Source: JBCDGZ01 sp038750655
GTDB taxonomy: Bacteria > Bacteroidota > Bacteroidia > Chitinophagales > Saprospiraceae
Direction: 5' to 3'
DNA length: 50,049 nucleotides
Assembly: GCA_038750655.1 (NCBI GenBank)
Contig: JBCDGZ010000043.1
Location: 1-50,049, forward strand
Made by a program: the position numbers and the translations under genes. Positions 43,003-50,049 of the stretch are shown in pieces (the stretch's first letter is position 1; each line of letters begins with the position of its first letter). A model generated the notes under the pieces. The model had not been told where the DNA came from and did no database searches. It saw only the letters and a list, made by a program, of their open reading frames with translations.

Positions 43003-44520
43003 ATGATCCGAGAACTGATTGCTGCAGGTAAGACCAGTGATGCCTTCAGAACCCTGAACCACTTTATTGAATCCGTCAAAGAGATTGAAAAGGCCATTAT
43101 TGGCAACCAGGCTCGGCTGTATGATGCACAGCGCAACCAGCGACTAGGGGTGCTCAAAGCGGAGGATTATCAGATAGAACGCAGTCAGGTGAACAACAAC
43201 TTACTGGAAATTTTGCAGGACCTCGAAGAAGAAATTCAGGAGGTCTACCGTCGGCAAAATGTAAAAATCTCCGAGGAATCTTTCAAAGAACAACTGGAAC
43301 TGAAAATTGCGGGAAAGTACAAGATCGTTCGGACGCTGGGGGAGGGCAATACGGCTATTTTCTACAAGGCCGAAGAGGTCGGTACAGATCGCTTTGTGGC
43401 CATCCGAGCGATGAAAAAGCAGGATTTTACCAGCTCCATGCTGGAACGCACCCAGGGGGCTTTACAAAAAATCTACAACATCAAGCACCGCAATATCATT
43501 AAAATCATCGGGGTATACCTGGGGGATTTTCCGGAGTGTATTCTGCTGGAGTACGTTAGTGGTATTTCGCTCAATCGAGTCCTGCAATCCGGGCCTCGTT
43601 CTTTGCGGGAGGTCATCAGTATGACTAGTCAGGTGGGGGATGCTTTGTATTATTTGCATTCAAAAGGTATACAAACCAATAAGATTCGTCCGGCCAAGAT
43701 TTTGATTGATGAGGAAAATAAACCGATGATTTCTCCCTTCGAGATATTCAGTGGCAGTTTGAATCATTCCCGCTTGGATAAATTCATCGAGGAGTTGCGC
43801 TACGCCAGCCCAGAGGAAGTGAAGGGAGGAGCTAACGATGAAAAATCGGATCAATTTTCTTTGGGTTTACTGGCCTACGAAATGTCCTCCGGCCATCCTT
43901 TGTTCCAAGGGGGGGCACTGCAAGAGGTCATTGATCATCGGGAGTTATTCTTCCGCTCTGCCAATCACCGCAAAGAAACCTTCGATGCCCTGGGCCTGCC
44001 CTCCAAGTTTGTCTACATCCTCAAGCGCCTACTCAACGAGGAGCCCGACGGGCGCTATCCCAATATCAAAGAAGCCATTCATCAATTGACTAAGGTGAAG
44101 CTTCATCTGGACGAAGAGGTGAAGATCGCGCTGGAAAGCTACCAGCGCTGTTGTACCTCCAATGCCAGCTTTACGGAAGAATTCTATGACCTGCTCTTTG
44201 AAGACTACCCGGAGTTGGAGCGCTACTTTCAGTTCAAAGGGCCGGAGCAGACGGTGGAACGTCGGCATAAGACCCGCAAGAAAATGCTTCGCTCCGCCAT
44301 TACCTTGCTTTTGGAATCCAACGAGGAGAACAATTATCTGCATCGATTGGCCGATACGGAGCACCATCGGGGGCTAAAGCCGCCGGACTTTGAGAAATTC
44401 ATCAAAACCCTGATTGCTATGGCTGCGCGGAGTGATCATATGTGGAATAAAAAGATTCAAAGGTGCTGGGAAGAGGTTATCCACGGAAATTTAAAGGCCA
44501 TGCTACCGAAAGAGGTTTGA
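43003..44520 (+). CDS. EAD11-like domain, pseudokinase and globin-like domain fusion
   Basis: A 505-residue soluble protein. Residues 1-78 are EAD11-like (MIRELIAAGKTSDAF, then GVLKAEDYQIERSQVNNNLL). Residues ~104-365 follow the Ser/Thr kinase fold (LGEGNTAIFYKAEE, LLEYVSGISLNRVL, YASPEE, DQFSLGLLAYEMSSG, RYPNIKEAI), but the catalytic Lys is R135, HRD is TNK (225-227), the following Asn is K232 and DFG is PFE (245-247). It is therefore a pseudokinase. Residues ~370-501 resemble a single-domain globin (FTEEFYDLLFEDYPELERYF, RKKMLRSAITLLL, EHHRGLKPPDF with H454/H455 as candidate proximal His, CWEEVIHGNLKAM). With the preceding EAD11 membrane protein it suggests a non-enzymatic heme/gas or redox sensing assembly. 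The globin and EAD calls rest on motif alignment by eye. Confidence 0.8.
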   Translation: MIRELIAAGKTSDAFRTLNHFIESVKEIEKAIIGNQARLYDAQRNQRLGVLKAEDYQIERSQVNNNLLEILQDLEEEIQEVYRRQNVKISEESFKEQLELKIAGKYKIVRTLGEGNTAIFYKAEEVGTDRFVAIRAMKKQDFTSSMLERTQGALQKIYNIKHRNIIKIIGVYLGDFPECILLEYVSGISLNRVLQSGPRSLREVISMTSQVGDALYYLHSKGIQTNKIRPAKILIDEENKPMISPFEIFSGSLNHSRLDKFIEELRYASPEEVKGGANDEKSDQFSLGLLAYEMSSGHPLFQGGALQEVIDHRELFFRSANHRKETFDALGLPSKFVYILKRLLNEEPDGRYPNIKEAIHQLTKVKLHLDEEVKIALESYQRCCTSNASFTEEFYDLLFEDYPELERYFQFKGPEQTVERRHKTRKKMLRSAITLLLESNEENNYLHRLADTEHHRGLKPPDFEKFIKTLIAMAARSDHMWNKKIQRCWEEVIHGNLKAMLPKEV

Positions 44521-44644
44521 TCGAAAGATTTAGTAAAATATTTTATCACTTATTCTTCGAGATGCATCACTTATTAGCTTTTTGGGGCGACTTTCCCAAA
44601 ATAAGTTTAGCTTGTCGAGTGAGACTGTTGGACTAATTATAATA

Positions 44645-47629
44645 ATGAATATCTGCTGCCGGATTTTAATCGTGATGCTATTGTCCGCTCCTTGGGCTAT
44701 GGCACAGTACCCTGTTCTTCGCAACTATGCGGTCGAAGAGGGCCTGCCCAGTTCGCATATTTACTATACGATGGAGGACAGTGAGGGCTTTATATGGGTT
44801 TGTACCGATATGGGCGTCAGTAAATTCGATGGCTATCAATTCAAAACCTTCACCGTCGAAGACGGCCTGCCGAGCAATGAAATCTGGCGGATTCAGGAGG
44901 ACGAGCAAGGCCGAATGTGGCTAAGTACTTTCAATGAGCTGGTTTATATCAAGGATGATAAGGTGGAGACTTTTCCCCTGCCTGATTCTATACGTCAAAA
45001 TGTCAAGCAGGTCAATAATTTCATCGATAGCCAGTACATCCATATCATTCATCTGGATTATAAATATTACTATCGTACGAGTGAAGATAGCATTCTCAGA
45101 TTGTCCAATTCAATTCATTATGACTTAAGAGGGGTAAGTAAGAATAATATTTTTGGATTGTTGAATACCCTTCAGCCTTTTTTCCAAGAGACAGGTACGG
45201 ATCAGAATCTTTCCTCCATTTATTTCAATGGAGTCTTTTTTGATAATGAAGACAACTGGTTGCTTGATACTTTATCTAGATTTCTGTTGGCGAATCGATA
45301 TGAACGGACCCTATTTCACGCGGGTAAACCGAATTTGATTTACATATCTATGAGTGATAAAATGATAAGAGAAATCCATTCTCAGAAGAAGCAAACCCGT
45401 ATTTCTAGAAATCATTTGGGGGATCATATCGTCCGCGCTGATTATCAGGGAAAAGGACGTGTTTTTTTGCAAACGGAGGAGCGAACTTTTATTGTAGATC
45501 GAACACTCAAGGAGCTGCCTACCTTCCGTTTTCTGGAGCAATTCCCTATCAATACAATTTATTTTGACAGTCGAGATAACTGTTGGCTAAATACCAATAA
45601 TGGGATTTTTTTTCTGAGTGTCAATGCACTGAATAGCCAATTTTATTCACTCAATAACAATGAATTGGATCAGGATATTCAGACGATGGCTATTGACGGG
45701 GAAGGTCGATTGTGGATAGGTACAGCCAATGGTGATTTGTATCTGTACGAAAAAAACAAGGCGCCCCGTCTGATACAAAAGAATGTCATGGATTCTCACT
45801 TCAGGGTAATAGCTGTTGATGAAAAGTATTTGTATTTGGGAGGAGATTTTCTTTTTAAACTACTGATCAAAGATGTGCTGCAAGGGAAGTTAAGTACCAA
45901 AAAATTCTGGCCTTACTCAGAAGTGGACAATTTGGCGATAAATTCAAGAGCTATCAAGGAAATCATACTGCGGGAAAAGGGGGTCGCCTGGACTTGCTAT
46001 AACATCTTGGTGCTGGAAGAGAAGGCGACAGGAAAATTTTTCAAGTATAATAAACCATTGTATACCTATATCTATGCACTGGCAGAGGACCAGGAGGGAA
46101 CTTTATGGATGGGAAAGAAAGATGGGGTCAGTCAGCAGCGAAATGGAGAATATATTGATCTCCGTGATCAGTATATCCTCTTTAGCCGACCAGTAAATGA
46201 TTTGCAATATAATGAGAGAGGACTTTGGGTGGCCACAGATGGCTATGGACTCTTTTGTTATCACAACGGTGTGGTAGATACCATTTTAGAAATGAAAAAT
46301 GAAATTGTCAAATCCATCCATATCGACGAAAATCAGCGCATTTGGGCGGCCACGAATCGAGGGATAGGGAAGATTACTTTTACTGGGGATACCACTTTTG
46401 ATTATCGCTTTATGCGGATCACTACTGCGCATGGTCTGAAAACGAATGAAACCAATCAGGTCGCTGTGGATGGGGACAATGTTTATATCGCTACAAAAAA
46501 GGGACTCACGGTTTTGGATGCTACGCAAGTCAGTACGATCCACGAAAAGCCCCCCCTTTACTTCACCAAGTTTAATATCAATAATCGCGATACGATTATC
46601 AAGGATCACTACGACCTCAGTTATAATCAAAATAACATCCATATTGAATTTGTCTGTTTGTCCTATGAAAGCCAGGGCAACATTACTTATCAATATAAAA
46701 TGGAGGGGGTAGATGAAGAATGGCAGGAGACGAAGGCGCTGGTCAAAGAGTATCCGTTGCTGCCTCCGGGCTACTATGTTTTTCAGTTGCAGGCTGAGGA
46801 TATAAATGGTAACCCGGCGGAAGGGCCTATACAAATAGCCTTTACGATCTATGCGCCTTGGTGGCAGACGCAGCCGGTGCGGCTGGGCTTGGTCCTGTTC
46901 TTCATGGCGGTTGTGACGGGGGTTGCGCAGTACCGGATTAAACAGATTCGCAAGCGGGCGGAGGAGCAAAATCGCATCGAAAAGAAATTCGCCGAGTTGG
47001 AGCTACGGGCCTTGCAAGCACAGATGAATCCCCACTTTGTATTCAATGCCTTACATTCTATTCAGGATTTTATTTTCAATAAAGACGAGCGGGTGGCCAA
47101 CGCCTATTTGGTGAAGTTTTCTCGTCTGATGCGGCTCTTTTTAGAATCGTCGAAAGAGAAATACATTTTATTGCAAGATGAGATTCGGCTGCTACAATTG
47201 TACATTGATTTGGAGAAACTTCGCTTCGAAGAAAAGTTTGACTATCAGCTTTATCTCGATCCAGCCTTGGAACCCAAGCTGATTGAAATTCCTTCGATGC
47301 TCTTCCAGCCTTTTGTCGAGAATGCCATCAATCACGGCTTGATTTATAAAAAGAAAAAAGGCTTACTGCAGGTGAATATCAAAAAAGAGCAAGACTGTAT
47401 TCGCGGGATCGTTGAGGATGATGGGGTAGGGCGAGCCAAGGCGGCGGAGCTAAAAAGTAGGTCTTACAAAAGTTACAAATCCAGAGGGATGAAGTTGGTG
47501 GAGGAGCGGCAGCGGGTGCTGAATTTTATCAGCAATTCAAGGATTAAGATTGAGATACAAGACCTTAAGGACGAGGCAGGAAATGCCAAGGGCACCAGAG
47601 TTATTATTGATATTCCATTTTTTGAATAG
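44645..47629 (+). CDS. LytS-type sensor histidine kinase with two-component propellers
   Basis: A 994-residue protein: signal peptide (1-20, ending AMAQ), a two-component regulator propeller region (~25-640, repeated 'GLPSxxI...D.EG.xWx' units such as EGLPSSHIYYTMEDSEGFIW), a Y_Y_Y domain (~650-735), a membrane helix (~745-765), a coiled linker and a His_kinase domain with QMNPHFVFNAL (phospho-H797) and HATPase (VENAINHGL, DDGVGR). It should signal to the LytTR regulator encoded 31 bases downstream. The start at 44645 opens the signal peptide; an upstream in-frame ATG at 44582 would precede it with unrelated residues. Confidence 0.93.
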   Translation: MNICCRILIVMLLSAPWAMAQYPVLRNYAVEEGLPSSHIYYTMEDSEGFIWVCTDMGVSKFDGYQFKTFTVEDGLPSNEIWRIQEDEQGRMWLSTFNELVYIKDDKVETFPLPDSIRQNVKQVNNFIDSQYIHIIHLDYKYYYRTSEDSILRLSNSIHYDLRGVSKNNIFGLLNTLQPFFQETGTDQNLSSIYFNGVFFDNEDNWLLDTLSRFLLANRYERTLFHAGKPNLIYISMSDKMIREIHSQKKQTRISRNHLGDHIVRADYQGKGRVFLQTEERTFIVDRTLKELPTFRFLEQFPINTIYFDSRDNCWLNTNNGIFFLSVNALNSQFYSLNNNELDQDIQTMAIDGEGRLWIGTANGDLYLYEKNKAPRLIQKNVMDSHFRVIAVDEKYLYLGGDFLFKLLIKDVLQGKLSTKKFWPYSEVDNLAINSRAIKEIILREKGVAWTCYNILVLEEKATGKFFKYNKPLYTYIYALAEDQEGTLWMGKKDGVSQQRNGEYIDLRDQYILFSRPVNDLQYNERGLWVATDGYGLFCYHNGVVDTILEMKNEIVKSIHIDENQRIWAATNRGIGKITFTGDTTFDYRFMRITTAHGLKTNETNQVAVDGDNVYIATKKGLTVLDATQVSTIHEKPPLYFTKFNINNRDTIIKDHYDLSYNQNNIHIEFVCLSYESQGNITYQYKMEGVDEEWQETKALVKEYPLLPPGYYVFQLQAEDINGNPAEGPIQIAFTIYAPWWQTQPVRLGLVLFFMAVVTGVAQYRIKQIRKRAEEQNRIEKKFAELELRALQAQMNPHFVFNALHSIQDFIFNKDERVANAYLVKFSRLMRLFLESSKEKYILLQDEIRLLQLYIDLEKLRFEEKFDYQLYLDPALEPKLIEIPSMLFQPFVENAINHGLIYKKKKGLLQVNIKKEQDCIRGIVEDDGVGRAKAAELKSRSYKSYKSRGMKLVEERQRVLNFISNSRIKIEIQDLKDEAGNAKGTRVIIDIPFFE

Positions 47630-47660
47630 GTACTGCTTAACTAAACAACCATTTTTAAAT

Positions 47661-48446
47661 ATGACTTCTTCAGCCATTCGTGCAGTGATCATTGATGATG
47701 AGCAAAAGAGCCGAAGTATTTTGCGCTCTATGTTGAACAACTACTGTCCGCAGGTGCGCGTCGTCGGAGAGGCCGCCTCGGCCACCGAAGGCCTGACAAT
47801 CATCAAAGGGCAGCAACCCAATCTGGTTTTTTTGGACGTCGAAATGCCGCACGGCAGCGGCTTTGAATTACTCAAGCAACTGCCTAGCCTCAACTTCGAA
47901 GTCATCTTCGTCACTGGCTTTGACTTCTATGCTTTACAAGCCATCAAGTTCCATGCATTAGACTACCTCCTCAAACCAGTCGACATCGAAGAACTGGTGC
48001 AGGCCGTCAACAAGACCGCAGAGGTCCTCCAACAAAAGCTGGACAACGAACGCCTCACCAAGCTGCTCATCAACCTAAGCAATCCCGGCCAGGAACTTAA
48101 GCAAATTGCCATCCCCACCAACGATGGCCGCGTCTTCATTCCCATTGAGGAAATTCTGCGCTGCGAAGCCGACGGCGGCTGCACCTGGTTCTACCTCTCC
48201 GATAACCGCCGATTGCTCTCCTCCAAAAATCTAGGCGAGTACGAAAAACTGCTGCCCAACGCCGACCTCCCCTCCAGCGATATTTTCTATCGTGTTCACT
48301 ACGGACACATCATCAACCTCCGCTTCATTCGCAGCCTCAATCGTCGAGATAGCTATGTAGAAATGCAGGACGATACGACCATCAGTATTGCTCAGCGAAG
48401 AAAGGCACCCTTCATCGAACTACTGCGCCAGCAAAAATTATTGTAA
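47661..48446 (+). CDS. LytTR-family response regulator
   Basis: A 261-residue regulator with a receiver domain (IDDE at 11-14, phospho-D59 in LVFLDVEMP, conserved Lys in YLLKPVD) and a C-terminal LytTR DNA-binding domain (~155-255: VFIPIEEILRCEADGGCTWFYL, then FYRVHYGHIINLRFI and the final APFIELLRQ). LytTR proteins bind DNA as dimers at direct repeats. It is the evident partner of the LytS-type kinase upstream. The ATG at 47661 is preferred; an in-frame ATG at 47550 would start inside the kinase gene. Confidence 0.94.
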   Translation: MTSSAIRAVIIDDEQKSRSILRSMLNNYCPQVRVVGEAASATEGLTIIKGQQPNLVFLDVEMPHGSGFELLKQLPSLNFEVIFVTGFDFYALQAIKFHALDYLLKPVDIEELVQAVNKTAEVLQQKLDNERLTKLLINLSNPGQELKQIAIPTNDGRVFIPIEEILRCEADGGCTWFYLSDNRRLLSSKNLGEYEKLLPNADLPSSDIFYRVHYGHIINLRFIRSLNRRDSYVEMQDDTTISIAQRRKAPFIELLRQQKLL

Positions 48447-48732
48447 ACTTGGACAAAGGTAAAATGGCGTTAAAAAAATAATGTTAAAACTGACGAACTT
48501 TATTGAGAGGAACTTTGATTTTAATGCTAGAAGTATATATCTTGCAGTCTCTAAGGCTATAAAACTAGAATAGATTCTTGATCACTATTCTTACCTGATT
48601 TAGCAAGGCTTATTCAAGCGATATTCACTCTGTCTATATTCATTACAAGTCTATCCCACCATTGCTATGTTTTGTTCATTCACCATCGTGAATGCACCAG
48701 ATTCGTATTTGAATAACAAAAATAGATAGCAA
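48447..48732. other. 286-bp intergenic region
   Basis: The stretch is AT-rich and holds no gene. A 7-bp hairpin CATTCAC-CATC-GTGAATG lies at 48677-48694, about 40 bases before the next start. No exact -7 box was assigned. Confidence 0.4.
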
Positions 48733-49305
48733 ATGAATTCGCAAAACCAATCGCGAAGCACTGCTCTTATGAGTAGATTTACCTTGGCTTTGGCCAGCCT
48801 CAGTTTTGTTGGAATGGTCATTCTATTCCTTTCTCTTTATCCAGATCACTCCAAGATCGCCTACGTGCGTACGGATGAAATTCTCAACAAGTATCAGGGC
48901 ATGATTGCTGCTCGTTCTGCTTTTCAGGTGAAGGCCGATGATTGGCAGGCGCGGGTGGATACCTTGCGGACGGCGCTAGAAGCGTCGGTCAAGGATTATG
49001 AGGCGGTGAAGATTTCCTTAACTAACAAGAATCGTGCAGTGCGGGAGCAAGACTTACAATCCCAACAAGATCAACTTTATCGCTACTCTCAGGCGGTCAG
49101 TAAAAAGGCGGAAGAGGAGGACCGGAAATTGACCGAAGGGGTGCTGTCGCAGGTCAATGCTTTTTTAGAAGTGTATGGCAAACAACATGGTTACAGCGTC
49201 ATCTTTGGAGCCAACGGTGCCGGCAATATCGTCTACGGGAATGAGGCCAAAGATTTGACAAATGAAATCCTTATTGAATTAAATAGAAGCTATGAAGGCT
49301 ATTAG
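48733..49305 (+). CDS. OmpH/Skp-like periplasmic protein
   Basis: A 190-residue protein with an N-terminal membrane anchor or signal (~15-36) followed by KIAYVRTDEILNKYQG and a long charged coiled-coil region (~55-145), ending in GYSVIFGANGAGNIVYG. This layout is that of the OmpH (Skp) family, trimeric periplasmic chaperones for outer-membrane proteins; an anchored form is common in Bacteroidota. Its last 14 bases overlap the start of the next gene, a lipoprotein, so the two are translationally coupled, and the exported protein starting at 49957 is probably in the same operon. Confidence 0.85.
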   Translation: MNSQNQSRSTALMSRFTLALASLSFVGMVILFLSLYPDHSKIAYVRTDEILNKYQGMIAARSAFQVKADDWQARVDTLRTALEASVKDYEAVKISLTNKNRAVREQDLQSQQDQLYRYSQAVSKKAEEEDRKLTEGVLSQVNAFLEVYGKQHGYSVIFGANGAGNIVYGNEAKDLTNEILIELNRSYEGY

Positions 49306-49909
49306 TGTCTCTCTGACGCTGATTGTCTTTTCCCTCTTTATTACAGGCTGTACTCACCAATTGGACTCTACAAAGGAACTGCGTTCTTTTGTGGCCGACC
49401 AGCGCAATGGCCTGACTAAAGAAAAGACGTTTGGCGAATTAAATGTTCGGCTTAGCTACCGCCCTACTGACCTGCTTGTTGATCAGGAGCTGGGGGATGA
49501 GGTGGCTACGGCCAGCGAGGTGGAACGCCTGCGCGATCAGTACGATGACTACCTCTATTTTTTACTGAGTTATTCGGCCAATGGCAAAGAGATCGAAGCT
49601 TGGCGCGTCAACTCCCAGCAAGAGTTTGGGACACGCGTACAGGCCCTCGCCTTCGGTATGGGCCAGCAGGTCAAGCTGAGCAGCGATACCCGCGACTCGA
49701 TCCCCCTGGTTGACTTTATTTACCAACGCACCTTCGGTGGCGGTAGCAGTTCCGATGTCCTCCTGGCCTTCGACCGCGAAGCTGCCGAAGGTTCCGATTG
49801 GCTGAACTTCCGTCTTCAAGACATCGGTCTGGGGATCGGCACGAACCACTTCCGATTTGACGTGGCAGCCATCAAGGCCCTGCCACCGCTACCCTTTGTA
49901 CAACAATGA
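49292..49909 (+). CDS. Lipoprotein of unknown function
   Basis: A 205-residue protein with a lipoprotein signal (lipobox ITGC, C20) and a mature part of mixed helix and strand with acidic stretches (EVERLRDQYDDYLYFLLSY). No domain is recognised. Its start lies inside the OmpH-like gene (14-base overlap) and it is followed after 47 bases by the start of another exported protein. It could be part of a small secretion or assembly operon for that protein; this is inference from position. Confidence 0.7.
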   Translation: MKAISVSLTLIVFSLFITGCTHQLDSTKELRSFVADQRNGLTKEKTFGELNVRLSYRPTDLLVDQELGDEVATASEVERLRDQYDDYLYFLLSYSANGKEIEAWRVNSQQEFGTRVQALAFGMGQQVKLSSDTRDSIPLVDFIYQRTFGGGSSSDVLLAFDREAAEGSDWLNFRLQDIGLGIGTNHFRFDVAAIKALPPLPFVQQ

Positions 49910-49956
49910 TATTTCCTTGATAAGCTAATTTATTTTATAGACTAAACTACAATAAC

Positions 49957-50049
49957 ATGAAGTATAAACCTAGCTTAAGAAAACGAAGAATAGCGATCTT
50001 CTTATTGATCACCTTTATGCAGAGCGTTGTCCTCCCTCCGGTCGCCAGC
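49957..50049 (+). CDS. N-terminal end of an exported protein (3' truncated by window)
   Basis: Thirty-one codons are open to the window edge: a basic N-terminus (MKYKPSLRKRR) followed by a hydrophobic segment (IAIFLLITFMQSVVLPPVAS) that forms a signal peptide. The start is an ATG at 49957. The body of the protein is not visible. The signal resembles those of large RHS/YD-type secreted proteins in this phylum, but that is only a weak impression. Confidence 0.6.
   Translation, partial: MKYKPSLRKRRIAIFLLITFMQSVVLPPVAS

Noticed and set aside
42028..44520. Active Ser/Thr kinase system
   Set aside because: All catalytic residues of the kinase domain are substituted, so phosphotransfer is not supported.

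Overview
The window reads as a chromosomal segment of a Bacteroidota bacterium, most likely from the Saprospiria (Lewinella/Haliscomenobacter-like). The reasons are a giant secreted protein with SprB-type repeats and a type IX secretion C-terminal domain, a TonB-dependent receptor with a carboxypeptidase-like regulatory domain, a hybrid histidine kinase/AraC regulator, LytS/LytTR pairs with two-component propellers, a YfhO-family protein, lipoproteins with short lipoboxes, and TAnnTTTG-type -7 promoter boxes. The assignment is inferred from gene families only. I saw no rRNA, tRNA, IS element or CRISPR array.

Layout. Bases 1-2383 hold the tail of an unknown protein, a seven-helix membrane protein and a NarL-type kinase/regulator pair in one operon. 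Bases 2414-6407 carry ribulose-phosphate 3-epimerase, a TonB-dependent receptor and a membrane-anchored unknown. Bases 6682-14460 encode one giant M43 metalloprotease/SprB-repeat/T9SS protein. Bases 14559-16287 hold a frameshifted acetyltransferase, a small 'crystallin J1'-annotated family protein and a CvfB/YitL-like S1 protein. Bases 16309-20424 (minus strand) hold an ECF sigma factor, a candidate sigma-linked membrane protein and an SH3 lipoprotein. Bases 20816-25896 hold DUF1643, GNAT, a GH3/serine-hydrolase fusion and a glycerophosphodiesterase. Bases 26438-37077 hold mainly metabolic and envelope genes: D-lactate dehydrogenase, YfhO, a flippase, enoyl-CoA hydratase, a ferredoxin reductase/ferredoxin pair, an HU-SPOR protein and a Na+/solute symporter. 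Bases 37482-41730 (minus strand) hold a hybrid two-component regulator, a small protein and a rhodanese. Bases 42028-48446 hold two proteins with EAD11-like N-termini and a LytS/LytTR pair. Bases 48733-50049 hold an OmpH-like protein, a lipoprotein and the start of an exported protein cut by the window edge.

The most unusual locus is 42028-44520. Two adjacent genes begin with similar ~75-residue helical domains resembling effector-associated domain 11. One continues into a single membrane helix and a periplasmic beta domain. The other continues into a protein-kinase fold that has lost all its catalytic residues and ends in a globin-like domain. I infer a two-component assembly joined by like-with-like EAD contacts, with the globin as possible heme/gas or redox sensor and the pseudokinase as a non-catalytic relay.

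Other points of interest are a dispersed intergenic element (a small GCC-NNN-GGC hairpin followed by GACGGTG-type heptamers, at least five copies at three loci), a 462-471 bp higher-order period in the SprB array, a GH3 domain lacking its catalytic motifs, probable leaderless promoters, and a strong hairpin upstream of the sigma factor gene.
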